A stretch of 64,000 nucleotides of DNA from Adineta vaga (lineage: Eukaryota > Rotifera), in assembly GCA_021613535.1 (NCBI GenBank), contig CP075495.1, forward strand, positions 6,324,001-6,388,000, read 5' to 3'. The first letter of the stretch is position 1, and each line of letters opens with the position of its first letter. The notes beneath the pieces are model-generated. The model was given only the letters and a program-made list of their open reading frames with translations. It searched no databases and was not told the DNA's origin. The translations under genes were made by a program, and so were the position numbers. Below, in pieces: positions 1-12,443 of the stretch.

Positions 1-1443
1 GTAAGAAAAGATAATGTTAATGTTGAACTTTTACTAACGCCTAAAAACCGATTACGTCGTGTACACATAGTTCCATTACAACAACCAACCGTATTTGTTG
101 GTGTACAAGCAAAACCAAATTGACTAATACATGTATTTGTACATTGCTCAGCAGTACCACATACTGATGTTGTATAATGGATACTTGAGCCGCATTGACA
201 TCGACATGTTGGAATATAACCTGTACAATCACTTCCACAACAACCTTGAGTATTAACTACATTACATTGAGCAACAGATTGTAAACATGCTTGAACACAT
301 TGTTGTGGTGAACCGCAAGATATTGCTAACGTTGTATATTGATGGTTACCACACATACAAGAACAAGAAGGAAATGAATTAAGACAATCCACACCAAGCA
401 AGCTTGAGTATTATCTTGTGTACAAGCACCATATGAATTTAAACAAGTTTCTAAACATGTTCGACCACTTTGACAAGGAACTGATGTTGTTGTTGTAAAA
501 TCTGCACCACATCTACATGAACATGTTGGAACAAAAGATGAGCATGATGCACCACAACAACCTTGTGTTTGACCAGCTGTACAATCACCATACGTCTATA
601 GACAAATACAAATTTCAATCAGAGATGATTTTTAAATATACGTTTTATGAGATTTACTTACTGTCATACATGTACTAATACATCCTTCTGGACTAGTACA
701 TTTTGGTGATGGATAGTAACTATTTCCTAGACATGTACAGGCACATGCATTTGAAATTGCTTGTGAATAAGATTGACAATCTTGTCCACAACAAGCTTGC
801 GTAGTTGTTGCTGTACATGCTTGAGGAAAATTGCTTAAACATCGTGTTAAACATGATTGTGATGATACACATGTATCGATTGGATTTACAAATTGTTGAC
901 CTGCACAATTGCATGTACAAACTCGAGTTTCTAATGATTGTGTTTGAAAATATTGACACGATGTTCCACAACAACCGTATGTATTCACAATTGTACATTG
1001 CCCCGGATACATTTGTAAACAGTATGCTACACATGTTTGTGCTGTGAGACATGTTGTTGGCGGTCCAAAAGACATGTCTCCACATGAACAAGTGCATGAA
1101 CTTGCTCGACCAGTATTGATATTATTTTGAAATAATTGAACATTAGGCATATTGCCACCCATATAATCAGGATTAAATGCATAATACGGATCAACAAGAT
1201 TACTACCAAGTGTCTGTCGTTGTTGAGCACGTTGTTTTGGATTGATATCACTGTTTTGTGATGATGCTTCTTTTCCCTCTGTAAAATAGAGAAGAGTTTT
1301 TTTTTGTTTTTACGTGCTTCGCAGTCATATTTTGTATTTACATATGATTTCAATAATCATGTGAAATACATAAATCTATATGTAATTTAATCATTACCTG
1401 TTAAACAAGTGACAACAAATACAATAGTGTAATGATAAGACAT
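1..1443 (-). CDS. secreted cysteine-rich tandem-repeat protein (partial, frameshifted)
   Basis: Function unknown; probably a secreted, disulfide-rich protein. Exon 1 (1443-1398) encodes a hydrophobic signal-like start, MSYHYTIVFVVTCLT. Exon 2 is 1278-662 and exon 3 runs from 595 off the left edge; both introns have GT..AG ends and keep frame. The mature part is a tandem array of at least six units of about 45 residues. Each unit follows C-x-C-x-C, then two C-x(3-6)-C pairs, one C, then CCG-x2-C, the last motif recurring as YGCCGTSC, QACCGQDC, QGCCGASC and QGCCGSDC. In unit 4 the CCG codons are broken near 396-399: the frame reads ACL and continues correctly only one base out, so a single G of a Cys codon is missing. 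This could be a sequencing error or an early pseudogene. I do not recognise a named family. Confidence 0.7.
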
Positions 1444-2272
1444 AAGCTCATTGTTGATCATTGATCAGAGACATTATCGATTTCAAAATGTAAATACTGT
1501 CCTTGTATGAAACACGATCACGAATTGTATAGTTTATTATGCTCGGTCTTATTCTTATACTGGCTCTCTTTCGTTCTTTCACTCTCCTCTACGACTTGTG
1601 CAAGGTAGTCAAATAGAAAAATACAGTGAATCTAATCATAATTTTCATCATTTCAATCCAATGTCTCGTTACTTTTGTCACACATATCGAGAGAGAGAGA
1701 GAGAGAGAGAGAAGGCGACCAACCAACTGAATAAAACTTATTTCGCTTAGAGAGTTTTAGTAAAAATGTACAACACTAGAGTCAGGGAGAACGCAAGAGA
1801 GAAAAAGAAACGAGTGGACATTATAAGGTAAAAAATTAACATTGAACATACAGTTACTATTTCATATGTATTGATTATATATGTATAGATTTGAACAGTG
1901 AACATACAGACGTCGCATAGGACACGAGAATTATTTGTGGTGTGACACATAAAATGTCTAAGAACAGTCTACTATTCACTGGTGACCGCAAAGAAAAGAG
2001 GAAGAATGAGATGAAATAAATCAATAGACTACTGTACACAATTGCAAATGTAACAAACTGGTTGTCTATATATTAAATTGAATCATCTATAATCAGTTCT
2101 GCACTGATTCCATGAAATACATATTACTGAAGATATCTAGCAGATGGTGTCCATCTTTTTCTTTTCTAGAATTATAATAAAATCTACATACAATTTTTAC
2201 TTCATTTGAAATTTATACCATACAATATTTATTTCGATGTTCATCAGATCTTTTCTAATAAACAAAAATCTT
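1444..2272. other. intergenic, (GA)n microsatellite
   Basis: I see no convincing gene. A pure GA tract lies at about 1689-1712. The 67-codon minus ORF at 1747-1950 has the low-complexity composition of chance ORFs here. An AATAAA on the minus strand near 2228-2233 is a plausible polyadenylation signal for the lipid-transfer gene ending at 2273. Confidence 0.5.
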
Positions 2273-5200
2273 TTATTGTTTATCAATTAGATTAGTCAGA
2301 TTATATTGTTTTAACCACGTTAACAAAAATGTCTGATTATTAGTTCCATTCATTGATAAACGTAGACTAGCAATTTGTAATGTTGGAAGAAGAAAATCGA
2401 ATTTATCATCGATATAAAACCGTATTTTATCAATCCATTCAATTAATTGTCTTGTAAATGTTTTCATAATTTTATACTCGAATGGTGATTCTAACCATAA
2501 AGATAATAATTGGCGTATACGATCGTTAATAAAACGAACACCTGTTTGAAAATCACTTGAAGAAAAGAATGTTATAGAATCTGATAGTACAGGCACGATT
2601 TTCATTAGAAAATCCATATCATATAGATATCGAATAATTTTTGCTAAGAAAAATTGTTTTGTTTCTAAATAAAAATCTTTTATAAATTTATAGATTTCAA
2701 GAATAACTTCATTGCTGAGATAGGAGAGAATAGCACTCATTGAACGTGGATAATGTGTAAAATGATTGAACATTGTTAATGTTTTATTTACGTGATGAAC
2801 AATTTCATACACGAATGTATCGATAAATAATGTTGTTAGTTGAGCCATATCAAAATGTAATAGATTTCGGTGATTTGTAAAACACGTAAGACTAGTATGA
2901 AAGATAGAAAAGATGTTAGTTTGTTTATTTTTGAGAAATAAAAGAATTTACTTATTCATATATTCTTGAAGAATTTGTTCTGTTCCGAAACCTATTTGAC
3001 TGAAAATTTCGAGAAAAACTTTTGTTGTTTTATCAATTTTTTGTAAAAGTAATTTAAAATCATTATCTAAATCAAGATGATCGATGAATTGTTTACCGAA
3101 TTGCCCTTGTTCATCGATAAAATCAGTTTTCATTGAGAGGAAAAATTTTTGACAATCTTGGAAAAATTCCAATGCAAGTTGATTTTCAAATAGAAATTGC
3201 TTAACACGTTTGAACCAAGTTTTTTGTTGAGTAATTTGCGACATTGAAAATGATTTCTAAATCAAAAAAACGAAATCATGATTTTTCTCGCAGAAGAATT
3301 CTTGAATTTACACGTTGATAATCTGTTCTACTAAAAATTGTAATTGAGGCAACTGAGGAATTTCGATCAATCCATCGAGCAAGAATGGATGCTAAGATTT
3401 GTTGATGAAATCGTTTCTGTATAACTAATTGATTTGTTGTTAAATTAAATAGATATTCTTTGGATCGTAATCGTAAAGTTGTTGGATCAAGACGTCCATC
3501 GAAATATTCTTCGTTATCAATGAATATAGCCGAATGTAATAAACCCGTTTCAGGATAAGATTTCGGTAGAGTTAAATTAAGATTAATTTGATTAGCAAGA
3601 ATTAAAAGTAAATGTAATTGTGATTCACTAGTATTTGCATAGAGATGAAGCAATGTTTTGTCATGAAGATAACTATTTGATTTCAAACGAATCAATAATT
3701 TTCGTCGAGAATAATGATCCAATGTAAAACTTAGATTAGTTTGAGAAACTTCATGAACGAGTTTAATAGATATGAATTGATGAGTTAATATTCGTTGATC
3801 AATTTTAAGTTGTAATAGAATAGGTTTCGGTGTCTTTTCTATTGAAGAATAGATCGTATGGATTTTAATAATGTAATTCATATCTTTCAATTGTCCATTG
3901 ATATCCTTGAAATAGGTATTGATACCGCACCATTTGGATCGTGAATATTCATTTTTCCTTGTAATGTTTTTTCTTTCGTATCAATATTTATGTTCCATTT
4001 TATAAAGAGTCTTTCAGATTTTTCATATCCATAGATTAATTTCCAACGTTCATTCATAATGATCTTTTCTTGATGATCAATATCTTCAATCGTAAATGCT
4101 AAATTTCCCGATAGAATCAATTGTTTATGAAAAGTTTGATAACCCACACGAAATGATCGACCACGAACAAGATTAAACGATGACATTTGTAAAGGTAAAA
4201 ATTCAAGAATAATCTTTACATAACGATTTTCATCCGTATTGGGATAATAGATCATATTGATATCATAAATTGGTGTTTGAATATTTTGATTTTCTTTGAA
4301 AAATCTGCCAGATTTATAATAATTAATTGTGAAATTTTCTTTCGTTTGTAAATTATATAAATGTAGATAGTGTGTTGTATCAGATGAAAGATTGGAAACT
4401 ATTATACCAAATTGATGTGTAAGATATTGAATTGTATTTTCATTAATGGAGAAAACATTATTTTTATCATCAAGTTGATGTTGAAAAGTGAAATCTTGTA
4501 AACTACCATTGAGAATAAATTCATGATTATGATTATAGAGATAAAAACGATGATTATCAAGTAAGAGAATCCAACTTTGATTGATAAATTGATTGAGTTG
4601 AAATGAGACATGAAATGTTGTTTGATTGATAGATTTCGAAGAAAAAAATAGATTAAGATTCGAAGAATTATGAAAGAATTTGAAAGCAATTAGAGATAGT
4701 AAACCTGCATACTGAAATACGAAATGAAAACGTGGTTCAGAGAGAATTTCTACAGCTAATTGCGGGTTGACTGTTGAAATGAATTGAACATATCTACCCG
4801 TTGAGATATAGAATGAAGAATTGAAATTTAATTTTGATGAAAAATACCAATCATTATTTGGAAATAATAATGAACCATTGAATGGATCATTTCGAAAATA
4901 TCCTGAAAGATTCCAATATGTCTCATTAAAATTCGGATTTACAATCATTCTATAATGATTATTGATGACTTGTAGATGAAATAAAATTGTTCGATTATGG
5001 TAATATCGTAATTTGAATTCATAACGATCATCAGCATCTTCTGTTTGTGGTAATCGACGAATGATTAATTGACGTTTAGAATTATTATATATTGAAGAAT
5101 ATTTAAAAGTTGTTGTATGAATATGAAATATATAGTTTGTACGAAGATCAATTTCAAATTTATTAAGAGGAATTAACATTCGTCCATGACCTGTATAATT

Positions 5201-8200
5201 CCAAGATAGATACGAACCTGTTGACCATTCAAACATCATTGTAGAAAGATCATCATTTAAAGTATAATATTGAGCAACAAATAATCGAGGACGAATTTGA
5301 AGAGTTAAATAAGGATTACACTAGAAAGAAAGATCGTGAGAGTGTAACCAAAGGATTCATTGAAACAGATCTACATCTTACCTGTATAATTTCACTATCA
5401 TTTTTAAATTGTTCTGTTGTTCGTTGAAATAAAAATCCGATTTTTTCCTGATGTCTCTCAATAATTGATTTAATAAAAGTTGGCGTAATAATTGTCATTG
5501 ATTTCATCTGTAATGTATTTAAATGAAGAAGATTTCCTGTAGTATTCCAATAGCCATTAATTTCATGTTTATCTTGATTTTTGAGAAATAAACCTTGAAT
5601 AAAATGAGTGGAATGATTGTAAGTTAAATTTAAATCATAATGTGAATTGATAAGATAAAGATCAAAAATTAAATTCGATTGTATTGTAGTATACTGATAT
5701 TCATGATGAAGTCGAATTAATTCACGACGATTTCCTAACATCATTCGATAATCAATAGTCCATTTTCCCCACCAAAGATAATCATTAGTTATATTTAAAT
5801 TCCATTGAATTGGATCAAATGAAAATAAGATTAAACGAGAATCTAATGTCCAAAAACGAAATGAAGCTAAATTCCAGTTATAATGATAATCAAACCAACG
5901 TCGTCGTCGAAGAACATTCAATTGAAATGAACCGGAAAAATGAAAGAATTCTTTTTGAACATATCGATTCCATATGAACGAGAAAAATTCTCGTTTAAAT
6001 AAAGGTATATGACATAAGATCTTTCCCGTATGATTTTTCAAGGAAATATCAAGAATAAAATCATTGAGAAATTTAGAAACAAATTTTGAAAAAGCAATTT
6101 CAATTCGTATCAATGTTTGATTATCTGTATAATAATTCATTGGTAAAATTTGTGTTTGATTCGTTTTTAAATGAATTCGTTTGAATGAAAATGAAGAATT
6201 TGATGGTGAGGATATTAATTCATATCGAATGCTTTTATTGATTATTAATGACATCATCCAATTTCGATCGAGTTCAAAAAGTAAGAGATAAGGTTTTCCG
6301 AGAATATTTTGTTCAAAATGAATATGAATACGAGTTGGAAAATCATTGATAATGATTAATTGCAGACCTGAGATCGTTGAAATATGATAATTCAATGATG
6401 TTCGAGTCAAATTTGTCCATTCGAAGATTTGCATGAAGAATTGTGAATCTTTTTCATACGAGAATAAGAATGGTTTAGTAACGAATATCGATGGTAAATG
6501 AAGAGATCCATTCCAGTGTTGAAGAATAGTTGAATTTTCCATATATTGACTGAATGAATGAAAAGAGAATAGTGAATAATCGCTCATTTTTAAAGATTGT
6601 TGAATAAATGTTTGAAATAAATAATTCGATTGAAATGTCAAATTATGAATTGAATGAAATGAATACTCATGACGAAAATGAGATGTTAAATTGAAAAGAA
6701 GATGATTTGGAAAAGAAAGAAATTCGATTTGAAGATTAGAATTTTTCTTTGTTCTTTCAATAATAGGTAAGTTAATGGAAAAATTTGTATAATCAGTTGA
6801 TAATTGTCCTTTACCTTCATAATGATATCCAGGTATTTCGAAAATCAATGTAATGAAATTAGATTGATTAAGATGAAGAAAAGTTTGTAGAAGTTTTTGA
6901 TTTGAATAGAATATTTTCAATTCGAATGTTCGATATTTGATATAGGAATCAAAGGAATATCGATTGAAATGAAAATGAATCTGTTTGAAATGTCTCGAAT
7001 GAAAGGAGATATTCCAAAGAGACCAACCATTCATCAATGAAGACGATTGAAAATTGATATTCGATAAATTATTGTAATGAATCTAAAAGAACAGAAGATC
7101 GTTCTTGTCGAAAATCTTCTTAAAGATTTACCTGTGTATTATGATTAAATTCAAGTAAAGATGTATGAAGAATAAACAAATGATGTAAATAAGCTTTCCT
7201 TTTGATAAACATCCATTGAAGTTTACCATTGTCATTTCTGACTACTGATAAATTGAAAGATGATTGATAAAAATTATAATGTAAGTTCAATAAAATATCT
7301 TGTTTAAAGAAGAAAAATACTCGTTCAAGTTTCAATTGTATTTGCGCATGTCGCCAATCAGATAAACTATCAAGTTTTAGTATGAATCGTCCGCCTAAGA
7401 ATTTCGATGCATTAATACTAAGATTTCCATTATAAAAAATAAATACATTTCCAATATGTTTCGGATGAACATTCGTAATATTAATTGAAAGATTTTTCGT
7501 CGAATTATATCGATAATCACCAGAACCATATGCAACCGATTGATTATTATAAAATGTAGTGAATGAAATTATATTCAAATCATTCCATTCAATCACTGAT
7601 GAGTAATTCGTTGTTGGTGTAGAAAGTTCCAGATAATAAGGCATCGATGGATGTTTATGAAATTTTCGTTGAAGCCGATAAGATCGATAGATCTGTTGAT
7701 GTTGTTGAATATGAAAATGAATATAATGAAATGAAGATGTCAGATTATAGACAAGAGATGGATCATCAGATAGTAAACGTATCTATGAATATTTGAAAAT
7801 AGGAAAAATAAAGATAAGAGATATTCTTACTGCAATAGAGGATGGCCATAAACGATTGAAAATGATTGATAAGCAAATCTTTGAATTAAAATGTGGAATT
7901 ATATAACAAAAGTCTTTCATTGACGGTAACGGAGCAGTTTTCTAGAATTGGTTTGTTACTAACTAGTGGGATTATAGATTGTCTAAAGAAAACAAAAGTA
8001 CTCGCTTATGCGATGAGAAGAATTTTATAATCAAACTCTATTTTGAAAAGAATATTTTCTTTTTGAATTGCACGCCAGATAAAGGATGTCGAATTTTCAT
8101 CTTGATAACGATGAATTTTAAAATTTGATTCAAGATTAAAACGTATTTCATAACCAGTCATAATATGATCTAATTCATGTTGAATTTTAAGAACAAAACC

Positions 8201-10313
8201 AGCATTGGATCTAGAAGACAGCTGATTAAAAGTTTTTTTCTGACAAGATTTTACCAACGATAATACTTTCTAAAGAAATTCTTCAATTGATCAAAATAAC
8301 CAAGAAACCAATTGAGATTGAAATCAGTTATTAAATTAATCTTCAATCTGAATCCATCCAATGTTTCAATTTCATATAATCGATCATTATTTAACCAGTT
8401 GAAAAGATCATCAATATTCGAAAAACGAATCATTGATTTTCTTCCAAAAACTAACAAAATCTCATCATCCTAATGAATAAACGAGAAAATAGATAGAAAA
8501 ATGAATGGATAATACATGTTAACAATATCCTACAAGATAAAGATCGATTTCTGTTTGATTTGCTAATTCGAATTGAATGATATTTGGAAAAATTGATGAA
8601 AGATTTTCATGAAAGATAACATGAATCTTCCCAAATGGAAATAGATAAGAACCAGATTGAGAAGACCAGAGAGAACTTTGTTTAAACAAAGATTTGATAT
8701 AGAAACGAAGTTGATTGGATTGAACTTTTTCGATTAGATTCTTCATTTCGAAAGAATTTAGAGATAAATGAATCATTTGAAAAGCAATGATACGTAGATC
8801 GGATGATTCTTGTTCATCATTTAATAAATTGTGAAAATGATTATGAAATTGAATTGGTTGATTAAGAATTCGAAATGAAACAATACGATCTTTTATACTA
8901 TTATTTCGATTTAATGCATATTGTATTGTGAGATTATCATTCGAAATAAGTGTTAATATTCGAAGAGTAAGATAATTCAATCTTTGATGAGAAATATTCT
9001 TTAAATATTTTCTTAAACTTTCTTTCGTTGAATCAGTCAGTTGTCTTTCAATCATATCCAAATGATTAGCAATGATTGTTTGATCATGATGAAAATGTTT
9101 TAGAATATATTCAGTCGATGGATAACGAATGGTATTGATTATATTTTGATTAATCAAATTCCTGAAAATAACATAAAAGAAGATAAATAGAAAATTTTCA
9201 GATAGAAGTTTTTTACCGTTCACAATTTGAATATTGATCAACATTTCCCAAGAGAATCTGATAGAAATCATTGTCATCTAATTCATTATTCATTATAGTT
9301 ATTAATTGAGAATAAGAATCCATTTCCTGATCTGTACAAAGATCTTTCAATAATTGATCAAAATAAGTTTTAGTTTTAGTTTTCAATTGTATGGAGAATG
9401 TTTTCTTCTCTTTCAAAGATAATGTTTGATGATCGATATGACTATGAAAATGAATTTGTCTTTCAATCGTTAGTAGACTCGCTGTTTTCGATAGACAGTT
9501 ACTGGTTTCTAGTTTATTTTCATTCCTATTGATTATTGTTTCACATGTTGTTGTAGTTGGAGAAAATAATTTATTTAAAAGATAATTCTAAACAAAGAAT
9601 AATAAAGATTAATCATCATTTGTTAACGATAGATTTACAGCAAAAATTGAATTGCCCATAAATCGTCCATGATTTGTCTGAATAGTTTTTATTCGACGAT
9701 ATTCTTTTGTAAGATTACTATAATCTTCTAAGAAAATCACTTCATCTGTCGTATTTTGCAATACATTCTTGAAGAGAAATGATTCAAAGCCTTTTCCTTC
9801 ACGTAAAATTCTTTACTCACAAATGTTCGATGAAATATTTGTAAAATAGCATGTTCAAGCTGCTTCGTATCTGTTTGAATACTTGCATTTTCATATGGAT
9901 GAACAGTTAAATTATGTAACTAAATACAAGACTCAGTTTTCGAAAACGAAATTTTATCTATCAATACTTCAATAAATGATTGATTACAAGGCGATTTTGA
10001 TTGATAATAAATCACATCAGCAACGATATTCAAGACAGTATGATCAATGATGGTTGTAGGTATATATTGAAAAGTTGCTTTGGAGATATACTCATATTTT
10101 AATGTTAAGAAAGTACCTAGATAAAAGTGAAACTTCATGTATGATAGTTTGAATATCGACTCACATGATCTATCAATTGAACTAGCAAAAATGATTTCGA
10201 CTATGAATAGATAATGATAATAAAAATGAGTATAGAATTTTCTTATTCAAATATTTCTACAAACCTTGTACTTTAAAGAACAGTAGAAGAAATATATAAG
10301 TGAATATTTGCAT
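2273..10313 (-). CDS. large lipid transfer protein (vitellogenin/apoB/apolipophorin superfamily)
   Basis: Secreted lipid carrier of the large lipid transfer protein superfamily. I resolve 17 exons: 10313-10265, 10200-10165, 10116-9968, 9919-9821, 9767-9639, 9587-9217, 9161-8534, 8469-8267, 8210-8037, 7982-7931, 7878-7831, 7782-7132, 7082-5382, 5320-3931, 3883-3312, 3256-2952 and 2891-2273. Splice phases agree throughout, giving 2,391 aa. The start MQIFTYIFLLLFFKVQ is a clear signal peptide. The N-terminal beta-barrel (LKYEYISKATF, a conserved-type Cys, LTVHPYENAS) is followed by an amphipathic helical-repeat region around residues 280-520. A very long beta-rich, heavily N-glycosylatable C-terminal part comes after that. 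I see no C-terminal von Willebrand D domain, which argues for an apoB/apolipophorin type over a classical vitellogenin. At 2,391 aa it is far longer than MTP and shorter than insect apolipophorin. Family is confident, subfamily is not. Confidence 0.82.
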
Positions 10314-10591
10314 CTTTCTTTCGTAGACTTAAAGTGCGCATCACAAGTGAATAAATGATAGAATGTTCTATCTCGTTTTATCTCAAATTCTGTCATGTTT
10401 CTTGAATTGTAATTAATCGATATGTTAGAAAGAACGAAGTTACGTGGTGTATATACATAATTTAACTTATACATGTATTTATTGTGTATACAGAGGAGAA
10501 AGAGTAAAAGAGAGAACAAGAGAAAAGAACTTATAAACGTATGTTCACACATTCAGAAAAGAACTTTTTCTTTAGAAGAAAATAAATAAAA

Positions 10592-12443
10592 TTAAACGCC
10601 TGTTTTGGAAGGAATACGTGTGAAATTTCCTTCCTGTGGAAGTTTGTCAATTTTTAACCAATGTGAACGAATATTCTGTGAACAACATTTTCGCCAACAT
10701 GATTTAAATAATGTAATAATTTCATGACGAAAACGATTGCCACATAATGAATAGAGAAAGAAATTTAAACAAAATGACATAAAATAAAAATGCCTTAGAA
10801 TTCCAAGTGATCTTGTACAATCTTCTTTCGCTACAATTGAATAAAGTAAAACAGCATTATAAGGAGTATTAAAGAGAAGAAATGTTGTTGAACAAATAAC
10901 AAGCATTTTAGTTGTTCGTTGAGAAATGGCTTGTCGATTGCTATTGGAATTCGTTGCTGATACAGGAGATAATTCATTTGGAATATGAGAATTCGATATA
11001 CGATTAACATATTCATTACCTGTACCCGTAGATTCTATACATGAAGATGATATTTTACGATTTGTCGTTGATGATGATGTTCCATTGGATATTTGAAGTG
11101 GATCTTTTAATGGAATAAAATTATTATCATTCGAAAACGATTCGTGTAATCGTTGTCGTTCATGATATAGATCTGTTTTTGATAAACGAAGTGGAGATGA
11201 TGTTCGTTGATTACGAGAGCCTGGTGCAGTTGTTAATGAACCTCCTGAAAAGACATGCAAAAAGACATTCATACTTTTAAAGAAAAACAATTCTGAGTAC
11301 TTAACTTCATCAGTTAATGACAACTAAACTTATTTTTCTTTTATCTATTTATAGATTATCTAGTGATTTCATGTATCTCAATCTCATATCACGAACTTTG
11401 TAATCATATTCATTTTATAATCAAAATGATCTCAATGACGCACCTTGATTCTCATTATCAAAATGAATACTTTTTCTCTCTATGTCTATATGTGTGAGAT
11501 ATTTTCTCATATTACACTACAATAGATATTCTTTCCCTAGTAAGAATATTTTCAACTAAGATTTCAAAGTTTTACATGTTATTTTTTTAGAACTAACAGA
11601 CGACAAAGCTGTTATCTACTTTCTTCCATTTCTTGTTGTCATTCAAAACTTGAAATGACGAAAATAAATCAAAGAATCATCTGACATACCGAAAATATTT
11701 GAGAATCTTTTCCTATTTCGTAGTTTATAAACAATGGCACAATTAAAGAGTAGAATAAATATAAATGGTAGAACAAATGTAAAACATGTATCAAAAATTA
11801 ATAATGGATATAAAGCTGCATGTGTTTCATCTTCTCGACATTCTCCTCTTGCAATATTTGTAAGAAAGAAGCTAAATGAATAAAAACCACAAGCAAATAA
11901 TGTTAATACTAAGATATTTATTGTTGATGAACGACTTGATATAATTGTATTGGCGTGTAAAGGAAATAGAACAGCAACAAAACGTTGTAATGTAAATGAT
12001 AATGTGAAATTCGCCGATAAAAACGAACACACATGTGTTATATAAACTGTTGCTTGACAGAATAACATCGAACGATGAAGACCAATGGCTTGATCTGTTA
12101 ATGTATCAAGAATGGATAAAAATATAATTAGTAAAAAAAGAAGATCAACACCAGCTAAAGCTGATAATAACATTGACGAACGCCATTTACGCATTGATTG
12201 TCGATTAAGTACTATAATAGTACATGTATTACCAATTAAACCAATCACAGAAACAATCAATGTTATTTGTATTGTTAAATTTTCGAAAAAGTTCAAACGT
12301 TTAGAACTTGCCGTTGCTGTTTCGCCATCATATGTTGATAATTGTCCCGAATTTGTACTATTAGTATAATATGATGATAATAATGATGTCGAAGAACTGA
12401 CAGAAATAAATAGGGCAGAATCCGTACGATTGGTAAGTGCCAT
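10592..12443 (-). CDS. rhodopsin-class (family A) G-protein-coupled receptor, neuropeptide-receptor-like
   Basis: Seven-helix plasma-membrane receptor; ligand unknown. Two exons (12443-11690 and 11244-10592) joined across a 445-bp intron give 468 aa. The N-terminus is Ser/Thr-rich with N-glycosylation sites (NRT, NST, NLT). TM1 carries the GN signature in LIGNTCTIIVLN, TM2 is SALAGVDLLFLLIIF with the usual Asp, and a Cys (LFCQ) precedes TM3. At the end of TM3 the DRY position reads LQRF, so the acidic residue is missing. TM4 and TM5 follow with a Cys in ECREDE. The third intracellular loop is long, about 130 residues, and Ser/Thr/Asn-rich. TM6 is MLVICSTTFLLFNTPYNAVLL and TM7 is MSFCLNFFLYSLCGNRFRHE, with LNFFLY replacing NPxxY and a Cys pair (CWRKCC) after helix 8. 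The overall shape resembles FMRFamide/neuropeptide receptors of protostomes. The ligand class is inference. Confidence 0.85.

Noticed and set aside
3884-3930. Apparent frameshift in the lipid-transfer gene
   Set aside because: A 47-nt intron (GTGCGG...GAAAG) in matching phase restores the frame.
7879-8036. Apparent frameshift and stop TAA in the lipid-transfer gene
   Set aside because: Two introns of 54 and 52 nt around a 52-nt exon (7982-7931) keep one open frame.
9918-9920. In-frame TAG in the lipid-transfer gene
   Set aside because: A 48-nt GT..AG intron (9967-9920) in phase 0 removes it and joins two family-like segments.
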